64,000 bases of DNA from Oceanospirillaceae bacterium. GTDB lineage: Bacteria; Pseudomonadota; Gammaproteobacteria; Pseudomonadales; Oceanobacteraceae. Made by a program: the position numbers and the translations under genes. The notes beneath the pieces were generated by a model. It was not told where the DNA came from. It searched no databases and saw only the letters and a list, made by a program, of their open reading frames with translations. How positions within the stretch are numbered: position 1 is the stretch's first letter; the number at the start of each line of letters is the position of its first letter. Positions 42,412-50,682 of the stretch are shown one piece after another. Location of the stretch: positions 1-64,000 of the forward strand of contig JACKOM010000002.1 of the NCBI GenBank assembly GCA_024234265.1, written 5' to 3'.

Positions 42412-42979
42412 AAGCAGGTTTGTCGCTCACCACGTCTGCCAGGGGTACGTCCCAGCTGGCGATATTGAGTTGCGGCACCTGTTGAAAATGATGGGCCAGA
42501 CCGAGTAGTTTGGGTCTGGCAAAATAACCGCGTTGCAAAAATGCAAAGGTGCGGTCGTAAAATCCCCCGCCCATACCCAATCTGCCACCCTGTAAATCAA
42601 ACGCCACCAGCGGCAATAAAATCACATCCAACTGCCTGCCACTTAACATACGGTTATAACGTGGGTCGGGTTCGGCAATGCCAAAACGATTTTTAATTCT
42701 GCGCCCTGTGATACTGCCAAACCATAAATGGCCTTTGCGCAGCGGATGCAGGCTGGGTAAATAAATACGTTTGCCGAGCCGGCTGGCGTGGCATGCAAAA
42801 ACAGCCGGGTCGATTTCCCCATCGTTGGCCAGATACACGGCAATGTGCCGGGCTTTTTGAATATCTCTGCGTTTTAAGAGGCGGGTGCACAGGGCGTTGG
42901 CTGCCTTTTTCTGTGCCTGCGGTGAAAGTGCGCGGCGTTTTTCGCGCATTTCTTTTCGTAATGTCAGGCGGTCTGACAT
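42401..42979 (-). CDS. 5-formyltetrahydrofolate cyclo-ligase
   Basis: 192-aa enzyme from ATG 42979 (MSDRLTLRKEMREKRRAL) that converts 5-formyl-THF to 5,10-methenyl-THF using ATP. Motifs: KEMREKRRALSP at the N-terminus, IAVYLANDGEIDP, LPLVAFDLQGGRLGMGGGFYDRTF (the family nucleotide/folate loop) and the C-terminal DVPLADVV. The annotatable start four codons upstream lies within the 6S RNA 3' end, so 42979 is preferred. As in E. coli (ygfA) it follows the 6S RNA gene directly and is probably partly cotranscribed with it. Confidence 0.93.
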   Translation of the reverse strand: MSDRLTLRKEMREKRRALSPQAQKKAANALCTRLLKRRDIQKARHIAVYLANDGEIDPAVFACHASRLGKRIYLPSLHPLRKGHLWFGSITGRRIKNRFGIAEPDPRYNRMLSGRQLDVILLPLVAFDLQGGRLGMGGGFYDRTFAFLQRGYFARPKLLGLAHHFQQVPQLNIASWDVPLADVVSDKPAFSG

Positions 42980-42981
42980 AG

Positions 42982-43161
42982 GGCTCCCCACTGTGCCGCT
43001 GTCGAAGAAAGCCCTTGAACCATGAGGTTCAAGGTGGACATTCCTGTATAGAATCGGGCTTTCCGCACGGGGCGGACATGCACTCCCTCTATTCGAGAAA
43101 CATCCTGGGTTAAGTGCATAGGCTCGAGGTCTTCAGCGACTGGCGCACACCCCAGGGAGCG
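42982..43161 (-). ncRNA. ssrS: 6S RNA
   Basis: About 180 nt between zapA and the cyclo-ligase gene, the usual 6S position. On the minus strand it reads GCTCCCTGGGGTGTGCGCCA near the 5' end and CCTTGAACCTCATGGTTCAA (a conserved near-3' hairpin, 43011-43031). It closes with GTGGGGAGCCC, which pairs with the 5' stem. The middle contains a large bubble flanked by GTGCATGTCCGCC and CGGAAAGC, as in gammaproteobacterial 6S. It binds sigma-70 RNA polymerase in stationary phase. End points are estimates. Confidence 0.9.
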
Positions 43162-43167
43162 GAGGCC

Positions 43168-43193
43168 ATTATACTGAAGACCCATCCTGTCCA
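43168..43193 (-). promoter_or_regulatory. Promoter of 6S RNA
   Basis: A perfect TATAAT (-10) lies at 43168-43173 on the minus strand, seven or so bases before the estimated 6S start. A TGGACA at 43188-43193 resembles a -35 but the spacing is only 14 bp, so the exact -35 is uncertain. Confidence 0.65.
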
Positions 43194-43211
43194 CTAGGGT
43201 GATGTGAGATC

Positions 43212-43523
43212 TTAAAGTTCTAACTGCTGATCCTGCGCCAGTGCTTGCTCAAGTTTGGCATTGAGTTGCTGCACCTGTTGTTGCACACCCTGGCTGTTGC
43301 CGGTGGCGTGCAGCAGATCGTGGGCAAGGTTGAGGGCGGCCATCACGGCGATGCGTTCCATGCCAAACTGCTTACCGCTTTTGCGGATTTCACGCATGCG
43401 TTCGTCGAGCATGCGCGCGGCACGTTCCAGATCCTGGCGGGCGTTGAGCGGGCAGGCGATGAGAAATTCTTTATCCATGATATTCACGGATACGGTTGAG
43501 CTGTCCTTGGTGCGCTCAGTCAT
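43212..43523 (-). CDS. zapA: Cell division protein ZapA
   Basis: 103-aa FtsZ-ring-associated protein from ATG 43523 (MTERTKDSSTVSVNIMDKEF). The N-terminal ZapA domain shows VNIMDKEFLIACPLNARQDLERAARMLDERM. The core GMERIAVMAALNLAHDLL and a C-terminal coiled coil (QQQVQQLNAKLEQALAQ) follow. Upstream codons open in the same frame belong to the overlapping coiled-coil gene and are rejected. ZapA bundles FtsZ filaments at midcell. It is 8 bp overlapped with the upstream gene and sits before the 6S RNA, the standard gammaproteobacterial arrangement. Confidence 0.95.
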   Translation of the reverse strand: MTERTKDSSTVSVNIMDKEFLIACPLNARQDLERAARMLDERMREIRKSGKQFGMERIAVMAALNLAHDLLHATGNSQGVQQQVQQLNAKLEQALAQDQQLEL

Positions 43524-43731
43524 GCTGTTCCTGCTCCAGATTGCGTAAACGGCCGAGCATTTCGGCAATTTTATTGCGGGCAAGTTCGTTCTGCTGCAGC
43601 AGACGGCTGCGCTCATGCTGCCAGTTTTCCGCATCGGCTTTCAGCTTTAGATTTTCTTCTTTGACCCGTTTAAAGGCGCCAAGCAGCTGATCAAGTTTGC
43701 GGTGAATGTCGGTGAGGTTTAAGTGTTCCAT
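43516..43731 (-). CDS. ZapB-like coiled-coil protein (TIGR02449 family)
   Basis: 71-aa almost fully helical protein: IHRKLDQLLGAFKRVKEENLKL, KADAENWQHERSRLLQQNEL, ARNKIAEMLGRLRNLEQEQ. It matches the TIGR02449 family, small coiled coils encoded just before zapA in pseudomonads and relatives. A role in the FtsZ ring next to ZapA is likely by context and by similarity to ZapB, but I do not know direct proof. The gene overlaps zapA by 8 bp, implying coupled translation. Confidence 0.88.
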   Translation of the reverse strand: MEHLNLTDIHRKLDQLLGAFKRVKEENLKLKADAENWQHERSRLLQQNELARNKIAEMLGRLRNLEQEQHD

Positions 43732-43849
43732 GGGTCCGGCGGGTCAGGGGCGTTGGCCTACTATATTCAGTGGGCGTGGCCCGGTCAATTCAGCGTTGGG
43801 CGGGTGCCGGGGGCGTGATAGCATAGCGCCACTTTGTCAGGAATTATTT

Positions 43850-44419
43850 ATGAATCAGAGCCCTTTATCACTGCCCTTCGAAGACTTTGCCGATATGTTA
43901 CTGGTGCATGGCGCAAGTGAATCCCCATCCGCGTTACAGGGCTGGTTAACCGGTTATCTGGCAACGGGCGCACGTCTGGGTGCTGAGCCATGGCTGCGTG
44001 AAGCGGCGGCTTTTCTGGATGCGCAACAAGAGTGGGATGAAGATGCCGCCAAAGCCATTCGCAATTTTTTCCACCAGACCCTGCATGTTTTAAAAGACGG
44101 CGAAATTGCCTATCAGTTATTACTGCCATCGGACGATGAAGATTTATCTGTGCGCATGGAATGTTTTGCGCAGTGGGCCAATGGATTTTTGCTGGGTTTT
44201 GCCAGTGCCGGCAAAATCGGCGCAGAGGATTTAAACGACGAAATCACTGAAATTCTGCAGCATTACGCAGCCTTCAGTCAGGCCGGTGTGGAAGATGCCG
44301 ATGAAGACGAAGAAGGTGAAATGGCATTTTATGATCTGGTTGAACACGCCCGCGTAACTGCTTTATACGTGTTTTACCATTTTAATCAGGGCGAAAGCGC
44401 ACCCCAGCAACTGCACTGA
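43850..44419 (+). CDS. ygfB: UPF0149 family protein (YgfB)
   Basis: 189-aa protein from ATG 43850 (MNQSPLSLPFEDFADML). The UPF0149 pattern is clear: HGASESPSALQGWLTGYLATG, LSVRMECFAQWANGFLLGFASAG, EDLNDEITEILQHYAAFSQAG, and an acidic stretch DADEDEEGEMAFYDLVEHAR near the end. In Pseudomonas YgfB is reported to affect peptidoglycan-recycling regulation and beta-lactam resistance; otherwise the function is open. It leads the ygfB-pepP-ubiH-ubiI run and is divergent from the coiled-coil/zapA genes. TCAGGAA lies before the start. Confidence 0.92.
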   Translation: MNQSPLSLPFEDFADMLLVHGASESPSALQGWLTGYLATGARLGAEPWLREAAAFLDAQQEWDEDAAKAIRNFFHQTLHVLKDGEIAYQLLLPSDDEDLSVRMECFAQWANGFLLGFASAGKIGAEDLNDEITEILQHYAAFSQAGVEDADEDEEGEMAFYDLVEHARVTALYVFYHFNQGESAPQQLH

Positions 44420-44433
44420 GCCAAGGAGTGTTT

Positions 44434-45741
44434 ATGGAAGAATTCAAAGCCCGTCGCGCGCGCCTGCTGAATGCGCTGCCCGCCGACAGCGTTGTGCTGT
44501 TACCCAGTGCCAGCCATAAAGTGCGTAACCGCGATGCGGAATATCCTTTCCGTCAGGACAGCGATTTCTTTTATTTAACCGGCTTTAAAGAAGATAACGC
44601 CCTGCTGGTGCTGAGCAACAAACAGGGCAAACAGGCCTGTGTATTGTTCTGTCAGGCAAAAAATCCGGAAATGGAACTCTGGACAGGCAAGCGCCTCGGC
44701 ATTGAAGCCGCGCCCGCTCAACTGGGTGTCGACAGCGCACTGGATATCACCAGCCTGGATGAAAAGCTGGTGGATTTTATTGCTGACAGCCAGCACTTCT
44801 ATGCCTGTTGGGGTAAAGATGAACACTGGGATAAGCGTTTTCTCGCGGCCCTTGGCCAGGTAAAAAATATGGCCCGCAAGGGCGTTGCCGCACCCCAGCA
44901 CATGGACGCCCTTGAGCCTGTGTTACATAACATGCGTTTATTTAAAGATACCCATGAGCTGGCGCGGATGCGCAAAGCTGCGGCTATTTCTGCCAAAGCC
45001 CATACCCTGACCATGCAAGCCTGCCAGCCCGGCAAAGCAGAATACGAACTGGAAAGTGTGTTCATCGGCCACTGCCTGCAGCAGGGCGCACGTTTTCAGG
45101 CCTATAACCCGATTGTCGGTGCCGGGGAAAACGCCTGCATTCTGCACTACAACGATAACGATCAGCCGATAGCGGCCGGTGATTTAATTCTGATTGATGC
45201 CGGTTGTGAGTGGGACCATTACGCGAGTGACATCACCCGTACATTCCCCGCCAGCGGTAAGTTTTCTGCCGAGCAAAAAGCTCTTTACCAAATTTGTCTG
45301 GATGCCCAGCACGCCGCCATCGCCCAGGTGGCACCGGGCAAACATTTTAACCAGCCCCACGAAGCTGCGGTGGCAGTGATCTGCAAAGGTTTATTGCAGC
45401 TCGGTTTATTGCAGGGTGAGCTGGCCGACATCATTAAAAATGAAACCTACAAAGCCTTTTACATGCACCGCACCAGTCACTGGTTAGGCATGGATGTGCA
45501 TGATGTGGGTGATTACAAACAGGCCGGGCAATGGCGTGAGCTGCAGCCCGGCATGGTGCTGACCATAGAGCCGGGCATTTATGTGGCGCCGGATAACATG
45601 GCGGTGGATGCCCGCTGGCGCGGCATAGGTATTCGTATTGAAGATGATGTGCTGGTCACAGATGCAGGTCATGAAGTGCTGACTGCCGCGGTAGTAAAAT
45701 CCGTGGCCGATATCGAAACCCTGATGGCGAGCCATGTTTAA
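44434..45741 (+). CDS. pepP: Xaa-Pro aminopeptidase PepP
   Basis: 435-aa metallopeptidase of the M24B family. An N-terminal creatinase-like domain (EEFKARRARLLNALPADSVVLL, FRQDSDFFYLTGF) precedes the pita-bread catalytic domain. Metal ligands are in LILIDAGCEWDHYASDITRTFP (two Asp), MHRTSHWLGMDVHD (His), LQPGMVLTIEPGIYV (Glu) and GIGIRIEDDVLV (Glu). It removes N-terminal residues preceding proline. ATG 44434 has AAGGAG just upstream; the GTG at 44428 overlaps that site. It overlaps ubiH by 8 bp. Confidence 0.96.
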   Translation: MEEFKARRARLLNALPADSVVLLPSASHKVRNRDAEYPFRQDSDFFYLTGFKEDNALLVLSNKQGKQACVLFCQAKNPEMELWTGKRLGIEAAPAQLGVDSALDITSLDEKLVDFIADSQHFYACWGKDEHWDKRFLAALGQVKNMARKGVAAPQHMDALEPVLHNMRLFKDTHELARMRKAAAISAKAHTLTMQACQPGKAEYELESVFIGHCLQQGARFQAYNPIVGAGENACILHYNDNDQPIAAGDLILIDAGCEWDHYASDITRTFPASGKFSAEQKALYQICLDAQHAAIAQVAPGKHFNQPHEAAVAVICKGLLQLGLLQGELADIIKNETYKAFYMHRTSHWLGMDVHDVGDYKQAGQWRELQPGMVLTIEPGIYVAPDNMAVDARWRGIGIRIEDDVLVTDAGHEVLTAAVVKSVADIETLMASHV

Positions 45742-46951
45742 ATCCGATGTTCTGATTGTGGGTGGTGGCATGGTCGGCGCAAGCCTGGCCCTGCTGCTCA
45801 AACCCCTTGCCCAACAGGGCGCGTCCATTGCCATGGTGGAAAGCCATGCCATACAGGACGACCACGCCGCCCTCAGCCAACCCAGTTTTGACGCCCGTAC
45901 CTCGGCATTATCCGAGGGCAGTGCCCGCCACCTGCAGCACATGGGGGTGTGGGCCAGTCTGCAGCCCCACGCTAACCCGATTGAACATATTCAGGTCAGC
46001 CAGCAGGGCAAATTTGGCCGGGTGCAATTACATGCGGATGAAACGGGTGTTAGTCAGTTTGGTTATGTTGCCGAGAACCGCCATATCGGCCAGGCCCTGT
46101 GGCAGCCCCTGCGCGATGCAGACTGGCTGACACTTTTCGCCCCTGCACAGGTGCAGGGAATCAGTGCCAGTGCCGAGGGTTATCGTTTACAGATTCAAAC
46201 CGCCGCGGGTGTGCAGGAACATCATACCCGCCTGCTGGTTCTGGCCGATGGCGCGCGCAGCGCCCTGGCCCGCCAATTAGGTGTGCATTACCAGAATACC
46301 GATTACCGGCAACATGCCCTGGTGAGTAATATCAGCTTCGACCGCCCCCACGGCCACTGGGCCCATGAGCGTTTTACCGCACAGGGCCCCATGGCCTTGT
46401 TGCCCCTGACCCACAACCGTTATGGTCTGGTGTGGTGCATGGCCAGTGACAGGGCTGCGCAGGTCAGTACCCTCGACGATACGCAATTCCGTGATGCCCT
46501 GCAGGCGGAACTGGGTTATGGCCTTGGCCGCATTAACAAAGTCGGGCAGCGCGGCAGTTACCCCCTGATGTTGTCCATCGCCAGTGAACAGGCCCGCCCC
46601 GGTTTGGTATTACTCGGTAATGCCGCCCACAGTTTGCACCCCGTGGCCGGGCAGGGTTTTAACCTGTCATTGCGTGATTGTGTGGCCCTTGCTGCACAAA
46701 TCAGCGCCGTATGGCCGCAACCCGGCGCCATGCGCCTGCCTGACTACCCAGTGCAGCAACTGGCGGATCAGCAATTCACCACCGCCATTAGCCACTGGCT
46801 GCCGGAAAGTTTTGTGGCGGGCAGCCCCTGGCCATCGCCCCTGCGCAGTGCGGCCATGACCGCCTTTGACCTCAGCAGCTTAAGTAAACGGCTTTTTGCG
46901 CGCCGCGCCATGGGTTTGAGCGGCCCCGGTAAAACCTGGAGTTGGAAATGA
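45734..46951 (+). CDS. ubiH: 2-octaprenyl-6-methoxyphenol hydroxylase UbiH
   Basis: 405-aa FAD monooxygenase of ubiquinone synthesis. Motifs: the FAD-binding GxGxxG as VLIVGGGMVGASLALLL at residues 5-21, RTSALSEGSARHLQHMGVW, the DG motif LVLADGARSALARQLG, and the second FAD motif LLGNAAHSLHPVAGQGFNLSLRD. Membership of the UbiH/UbiF/UbiI family is sure; the UbiH call rests on its place after pepP and before a second paralogue, as in E. coli. Its stop overlaps the next ATG (ATGA). Confidence 0.92.
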   Translation: MFKSDVLIVGGGMVGASLALLLKPLAQQGASIAMVESHAIQDDHAALSQPSFDARTSALSEGSARHLQHMGVWASLQPHANPIEHIQVSQQGKFGRVQLHADETGVSQFGYVAENRHIGQALWQPLRDADWLTLFAPAQVQGISASAEGYRLQIQTAAGVQEHHTRLLVLADGARSALARQLGVHYQNTDYRQHALVSNISFDRPHGHWAHERFTAQGPMALLPLTHNRYGLVWCMASDRAAQVSTLDDTQFRDALQAELGYGLGRINKVGQRGSYPLMLSIASEQARPGLVLLGNAAHSLHPVAGQGFNLSLRDCVALAAQISAVWPQPGAMRLPDYPVQQLADQQFTTAISHWLPESFVAGSPWPSPLRSAAMTAFDLSSLSKRLFARRAMGLSGPGKTWSWK

Positions 46952-48192
46952 ACAGTCAATACGACCTGATTATTGTGGGCGGCGGCATGGTGGGCACAGC
47001 CCTGGCCTGCGCCCTCGGCGACAGCCGTTACCGTATCGCCCTGATTGAAGCCGGTGATTTAGCGCAGATGCCTGACACGCCTGTGGTTGCGGTGCAGGAT
47101 GTCGATCTGCGCGTCAGCGCCCTGAACATGGCCAGCCAGGCCTTTCTGGAAAAAATAGGCGCCTGGCAACTGGTGCCGGCGGCCCGTTTACAGGCTTATC
47201 AGCAAATGAAGGTCTGGGATGGTGAAGGCACCGGCAGCATCCAGTTTGATGCCGCTGAAATGCTCGAGCCCCACCTCGGCCATATAGTCGAAAACCGCGT
47301 GACCAGTGCAGCTTTACTGCAACGGGTGCAGCAACTCAGCAATGTAACCCTGTATACCGGGCAGAGCATGACGGGCATGACCCGCGTGCCGGGGGCAGAG
47401 GGTGAAGAAGAATGGCTGGTGAAGCTGAGCAGTGGTGAGCATTTACATGCGGGTTTAGTGGTGGCCGCCGATGGTGCTTTGTCCCAGGTGCGTACCTTGG
47501 TGGGTTTCCCGGTGCGCGAATGGGCCTATGGCCACCATGCGTTGGTTTGCACAGTGCAGGTCAGCGCGGGCCATCAGAACACCTGCTGGCAGCGTTTTAT
47601 GCCAAGCGGCCCCCTGGCATTTTTACCCGTGCCTAACAGTCAGATGTGCTCCATTGTCTGGTCATGCCCCCAGGACATGGCAGAGGAATTAACAGCCCTG
47701 GCGGATGATGAATTCTGCCGCCGCCTGCAGGGCGCTATCGAACACCAGTTAGGCGAAATCACTGCCGTTGGCCCGCGTGTTGCCATCCCCCTGCGCCAGC
47801 GCCATGCGATCCAATACCAGCAGGATTCTGTGGTGCTGGTGGGTGATGCCGCGCACACCATTCATCCCCTTGCCGGGCAGGGTGTGAACCTCGGGCTGAT
47901 GGATGCCGAATGCCTTGCACGGGTTTTACTGGAAAATGCCGCCAAAGGTCTTGCCGTCAATAACCCGCTGGCCCTGCGCCGTTATGCCCGTGAACGCATG
48001 CCACAAAACCTGACCATGATGGCCGGTATGGAAGGCTTCAAACGTCTTTTTGAAAGTGACGCCCTGCCAGTGCGCTGGCTGCGCAATACAGGCATGAAAA
48101 AAGTGGCCGGGCTGGGTTTTCTGAAACAGCACATTATGCAGGAAGCTATGGGCTTGCAGCGGGCGGCGGTATTACGCAAAAAAGGCGCTTAG
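46948..48192 (+). CDS. ubiI: FAD-dependent 2-octaprenylphenol hydroxylase, UbiI-like
   Basis: 414-aa paralogue of the preceding gene. ATG 46948 with GGAG six bases upstream is preferred over TTG 46942. Motifs: DLIIVGGGMVGTALACALG, VQDVDLRVSALNMASQAFLEKIGAW, VVAADGALSQVRTLVGF (DG motif) and VVLVGDAAHTIHPLAGQGVNLGLMD. E. coli UbiI hydroxylates C5 of the ring precursor; UbiI is the family member that follows UbiH in this synteny. UbiF cannot be excluded by sequence. A short stem (GGCGC/GCGCC) follows the stop at about 48184-48203. Confidence 0.88.
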   Translation: MNSQYDLIIVGGGMVGTALACALGDSRYRIALIEAGDLAQMPDTPVVAVQDVDLRVSALNMASQAFLEKIGAWQLVPAARLQAYQQMKVWDGEGTGSIQFDAAEMLEPHLGHIVENRVTSAALLQRVQQLSNVTLYTGQSMTGMTRVPGAEGEEEWLVKLSSGEHLHAGLVVAADGALSQVRTLVGFPVREWAYGHHALVCTVQVSAGHQNTCWQRFMPSGPLAFLPVPNSQMCSIVWSCPQDMAEELTALADDEFCRRLQGAIEHQLGEITAVGPRVAIPLRQRHAIQYQQDSVVLVGDAAHTIHPLAGQGVNLGLMDAECLARVLLENAAKGLAVNNPLALRRYARERMPQNLTMMAGMEGFKRLFESDALPVRWLRNTGMKKVAGLGFLKQHIMQEAMGLQRAAVLRKKGA

Positions 48193-48229
48193 AAAGGCGC
48201 CTTATCAGTGAGTTGTTGAATACTATTTG

Positions 48230-49108
48230 TCAGGTCAGCCCGTAGTTATTCGGGCTGATACCTAATTCGGCGAAACTCTCTTTTAAGCTGTCCAGGTCAT
48301 AACTGGACAGCCCGAGATACTCCAGCACCAGATGCTGAATGCTCTCCCACTCAAAATCCTCGGCATGGTTGCCGAGAATCCGGTTGACCCCACAGATGTG
48401 CTCGGAAATTTTTAAAATGGCGAGCAGGGTTTTTTGCTCGCTGTCGATGGCCTTATTGTGGGTAAACACCCGCTGCGCGTTATGGTGTTCGGCAATCACA
48501 TCGCAGATCACTTTTGGCATATTCCACGACTTGGCCGTGTAATAACCCAGCACAGCGTGGTTGGTATCAAGCTGTTTGTTTTCAAAATCGATAATGCGCT
48601 CGTAATGGCCGCTGTAAGACTCTTCCATCACCGACATGTAATTACTGAAAGGTCCCATCAGCAGCGGCACACCCGCATTGTGAAACAGGCCTAATGCATA
48701 GGCGGAATCCGGGCTGGGGTAACCTACCTGTTTGGCGATGGTGGCGGAGGTCATAGCGATATCCATGGCCGTATCCCAGAAGCGGGTCATGGCTTTGATG
48801 GTGTCATCGCTCATGCTGCCCTTGATGCTGATGCCATTCACTATGTTGATGATGCTGTTCATGCCGAGCAGGTTAACGGCCTGTTTGACGGAGGTGATTT
48901 TGTTGCTGAGGCCATAAAACGGGCTGTTCACCACCTTCAGCACAGTACCGGCCAGGCCCACATCCTGACTGATGAGCTTGGCGATGTTGTCGATATCCGG
49001 ATTCGGCATGACTTGCTCAATTTGCAGATCCACCAGAATTTGCGGCTGGGGTGGAATGCTGATGCCATGCAGTATCTTATTGATTTGCTCTGCTGATAAT
49101 TCTGACAT
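48230..49108 (-). CDS. HDOD domain-containing protein
   Basis: 292-aa protein made of one HDOD domain (residues ~18-215): ISIPPQPQILVDLQIEQVMPNP, DIDNIAKLISQDVGLAGTVLKVVNSPFYG, ITSVKQAVNLLGMNSIINIV, and AYALGLFHNAGVPLLM. The HD residues are not conserved as metal ligands, as usual for HDOD. Such proteins act in signalling, often in chemotaxis-like or stress circuits, without a known enzymatic activity. There is no receiver or other output domain. It stands alone, convergent with ubiI. Confidence 0.9.
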   Translation of the reverse strand: MSELSAEQINKILHGISIPPQPQILVDLQIEQVMPNPDIDNIAKLISQDVGLAGTVLKVVNSPFYGLSNKITSVKQAVNLLGMNSIINIVNGISIKGSMSDDTIKAMTRFWDTAMDIAMTSATIAKQVGYPSPDSAYALGLFHNAGVPLLMGPFSNYMSVMEESYSGHYERIIDFENKQLDTNHAVLGYYTAKSWNMPKVICDVIAEHHNAQRVFTHNKAIDSEQKTLLAILKISEHICGVNRILGNHAEDFEWESIQHLVLEYLGLSSYDLDSLKESFAELGISPNNYGLT

Positions 49109-49224
49109 GATGACGCCAGTGGCAATTAACTTTGACAGTTTAGCCGAGAATTAGACCGGGCAAGGGGCAAATCCGATATAATCCGCTGCACTTTCAGCCA
49201 CCCTCAATAACAGTGGGCCACACC

Positions 49225-50418
49225 ATGGATTTGCCAGTTTTAACCCTCCGACCCAATGAAGAAAAACGCCTGCGTGCCGGCCATCTGTGGATCTACAGCA
49301 ATGAGGTGGATACCGATAAAACCCCGCTGAAAACCTTCACCCCCGGCCAGCAGGTGCAGGTGGTATCCAGCCAGGGTAAAAACTTCGGTGTGGCCTACGT
49401 TAACCCCAATAACCTGATCTGTGCGCGTGTGCTGTCGCGCAGCGCACGCCCGTTTGGCCGTGGTGGTATTGAGAACCGCCTAGAGGCGGCCCTGGCCCTG
49501 CGTGAAGCCTGTTTTGATAAACCTTTTTACCGTCTGGTTTACGGCGAAAGTGATCTGATGCCGGGCCTGGTGATCGACCGTTTTGGTGATTATTTTGTGG
49601 TGCAGATTTCCAGTGCCGGTATGGAAGCCCTCAAGGATCAGATAGTCGGCGCCCTGCAGCGTATGTTTAACCCCAAGGGCATTCTGCTGAAAAACGACGG
49701 CAAAATGCGTCTCGCCGAAGGCCTCGAAGAATACGTAGCGGTTGCTTATGGCGAAGTGCCCAACGAACTGCTCTTCGAAGAAAACGGCGTGAAATTCCGT
49801 GCTCCGGTTTATGAAGGGCAAAAAACCGGCTGGTTTTACGACCATCGCCTGAATCGTGCGCGTATCTGCGAATACGTCAAAGGCAAACGGGTACTGGATG
49901 TGTGCAGTTATGTGGGGGGCTGGGGTGTGCAGGCCGCGGCCAAGGGCGCAGCCCATGTGACTTGCGTGGATGTATCGGATTTTGCCCTGCGTGAAGTGCA
50001 GGCTAACGCGGCCTTAAACGGCGTGGCGGATAAAGTCAGCACTATCCGGGGTGATGCGTTTGAAGTGATGGAGCAACTGCTCGCCGCCAAAGAAAGTTTT
50101 GACGTGGTGATACTCGACCCACCGGCATTTATCCCTAAGAAAAAGGACATAGCCGCCGGCACTAAGGCCTACGGGCGCATGAATACCCTGGGCATGAAAC
50201 TGCTCGGCAAAGAGGGTTATCTGCTGTCGGGTTCCTGCTCCATGCACCTCGCGGAAAGCAGCCTGTATGACCTGCTGCGTCAGGCGGGCCGTCAGCTCGA
50301 CCGCCATGTGCAGATTATCGAACGTGGTGCCCAGGGGCCGGATCATCCGGTGCATCCGGCGATTGCCGAAACCACCTATATCAAATCCCTGATTGCGCGG
50401 GTGGCGATGATTCTTTAA
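49225..50418 (+). CDS. RlmI-like 23S rRNA (cytosine-C5)-methyltransferase
   Basis: 397-aa class I methyltransferase of the RlmI type (m5C1962 in E. coli 23S rRNA). An N-terminal PUA domain (LRPNEEKRLRAGHLWIYSNEV) and an EEHD-like middle domain (FYRLVYGESDLMPGLVIDRFGDYFVVQ) lead to the SAM domain. That domain has VLDVCSYVGGWGVQAAAKGA (motif I), VVILDPPAFIPKKKD (motif IV) and LLSGSCSMHL with the catalytic Cys. The start is taken at ATG 49225 (MDLPVLTL); four extra residues from 49213 lack support. Specific target is by family similarity. Confidence 0.9.
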   Translation: MDLPVLTLRPNEEKRLRAGHLWIYSNEVDTDKTPLKTFTPGQQVQVVSSQGKNFGVAYVNPNNLICARVLSRSARPFGRGGIENRLEAALALREACFDKPFYRLVYGESDLMPGLVIDRFGDYFVVQISSAGMEALKDQIVGALQRMFNPKGILLKNDGKMRLAEGLEEYVAVAYGEVPNELLFEENGVKFRAPVYEGQKTGWFYDHRLNRARICEYVKGKRVLDVCSYVGGWGVQAAAKGAAHVTCVDVSDFALREVQANAALNGVADKVSTIRGDAFEVMEQLLAAKESFDVVILDPPAFIPKKKDIAAGTKAYGRMNTLGMKLLGKEGYLLSGSCSMHLAESSLYDLLRQAGRQLDRHVQIIERGAQGPDHPVHPAIAETTYIKSLIARVAMIL

Positions 50419-50682
50419 GGAATCAGGCATCAGAGCAAAATAAAAAACGCTTTGGAGGCTTTGTAAAAACGTTAGCGAGGCAGTCAGAACAAGGCAGCCG
50501 AAGCGAAGCGGAGACAACAACCTTCCGGTTGGCCCGCTTGCGGGCTTCAGTAAAAACAAACGAAAAAGCGCAGTTTATACATGATAAATGAGCATTTTGA
50601 GTTTGTTTTTAACGAAGTTATGGCAACGCAGATAGTTTTTACGCAGTCTCCATTGCAGGTGTTTTTTATGGGGTGCAATTCC
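50419..50682. other. Convergent intergenic region
   Basis: 264 bp without a gene between convergent rlmI-like and imelysin genes. It contains a GC-rich segment with AAGCGAAGCGGAG and the short hairpin GCCCGCTTGCGGGC (about 50530-50543), flanked by A/T-rich stretches. No T-tract follows the hairpin closely. I see no RNA gene or known element. Confidence 0.5.
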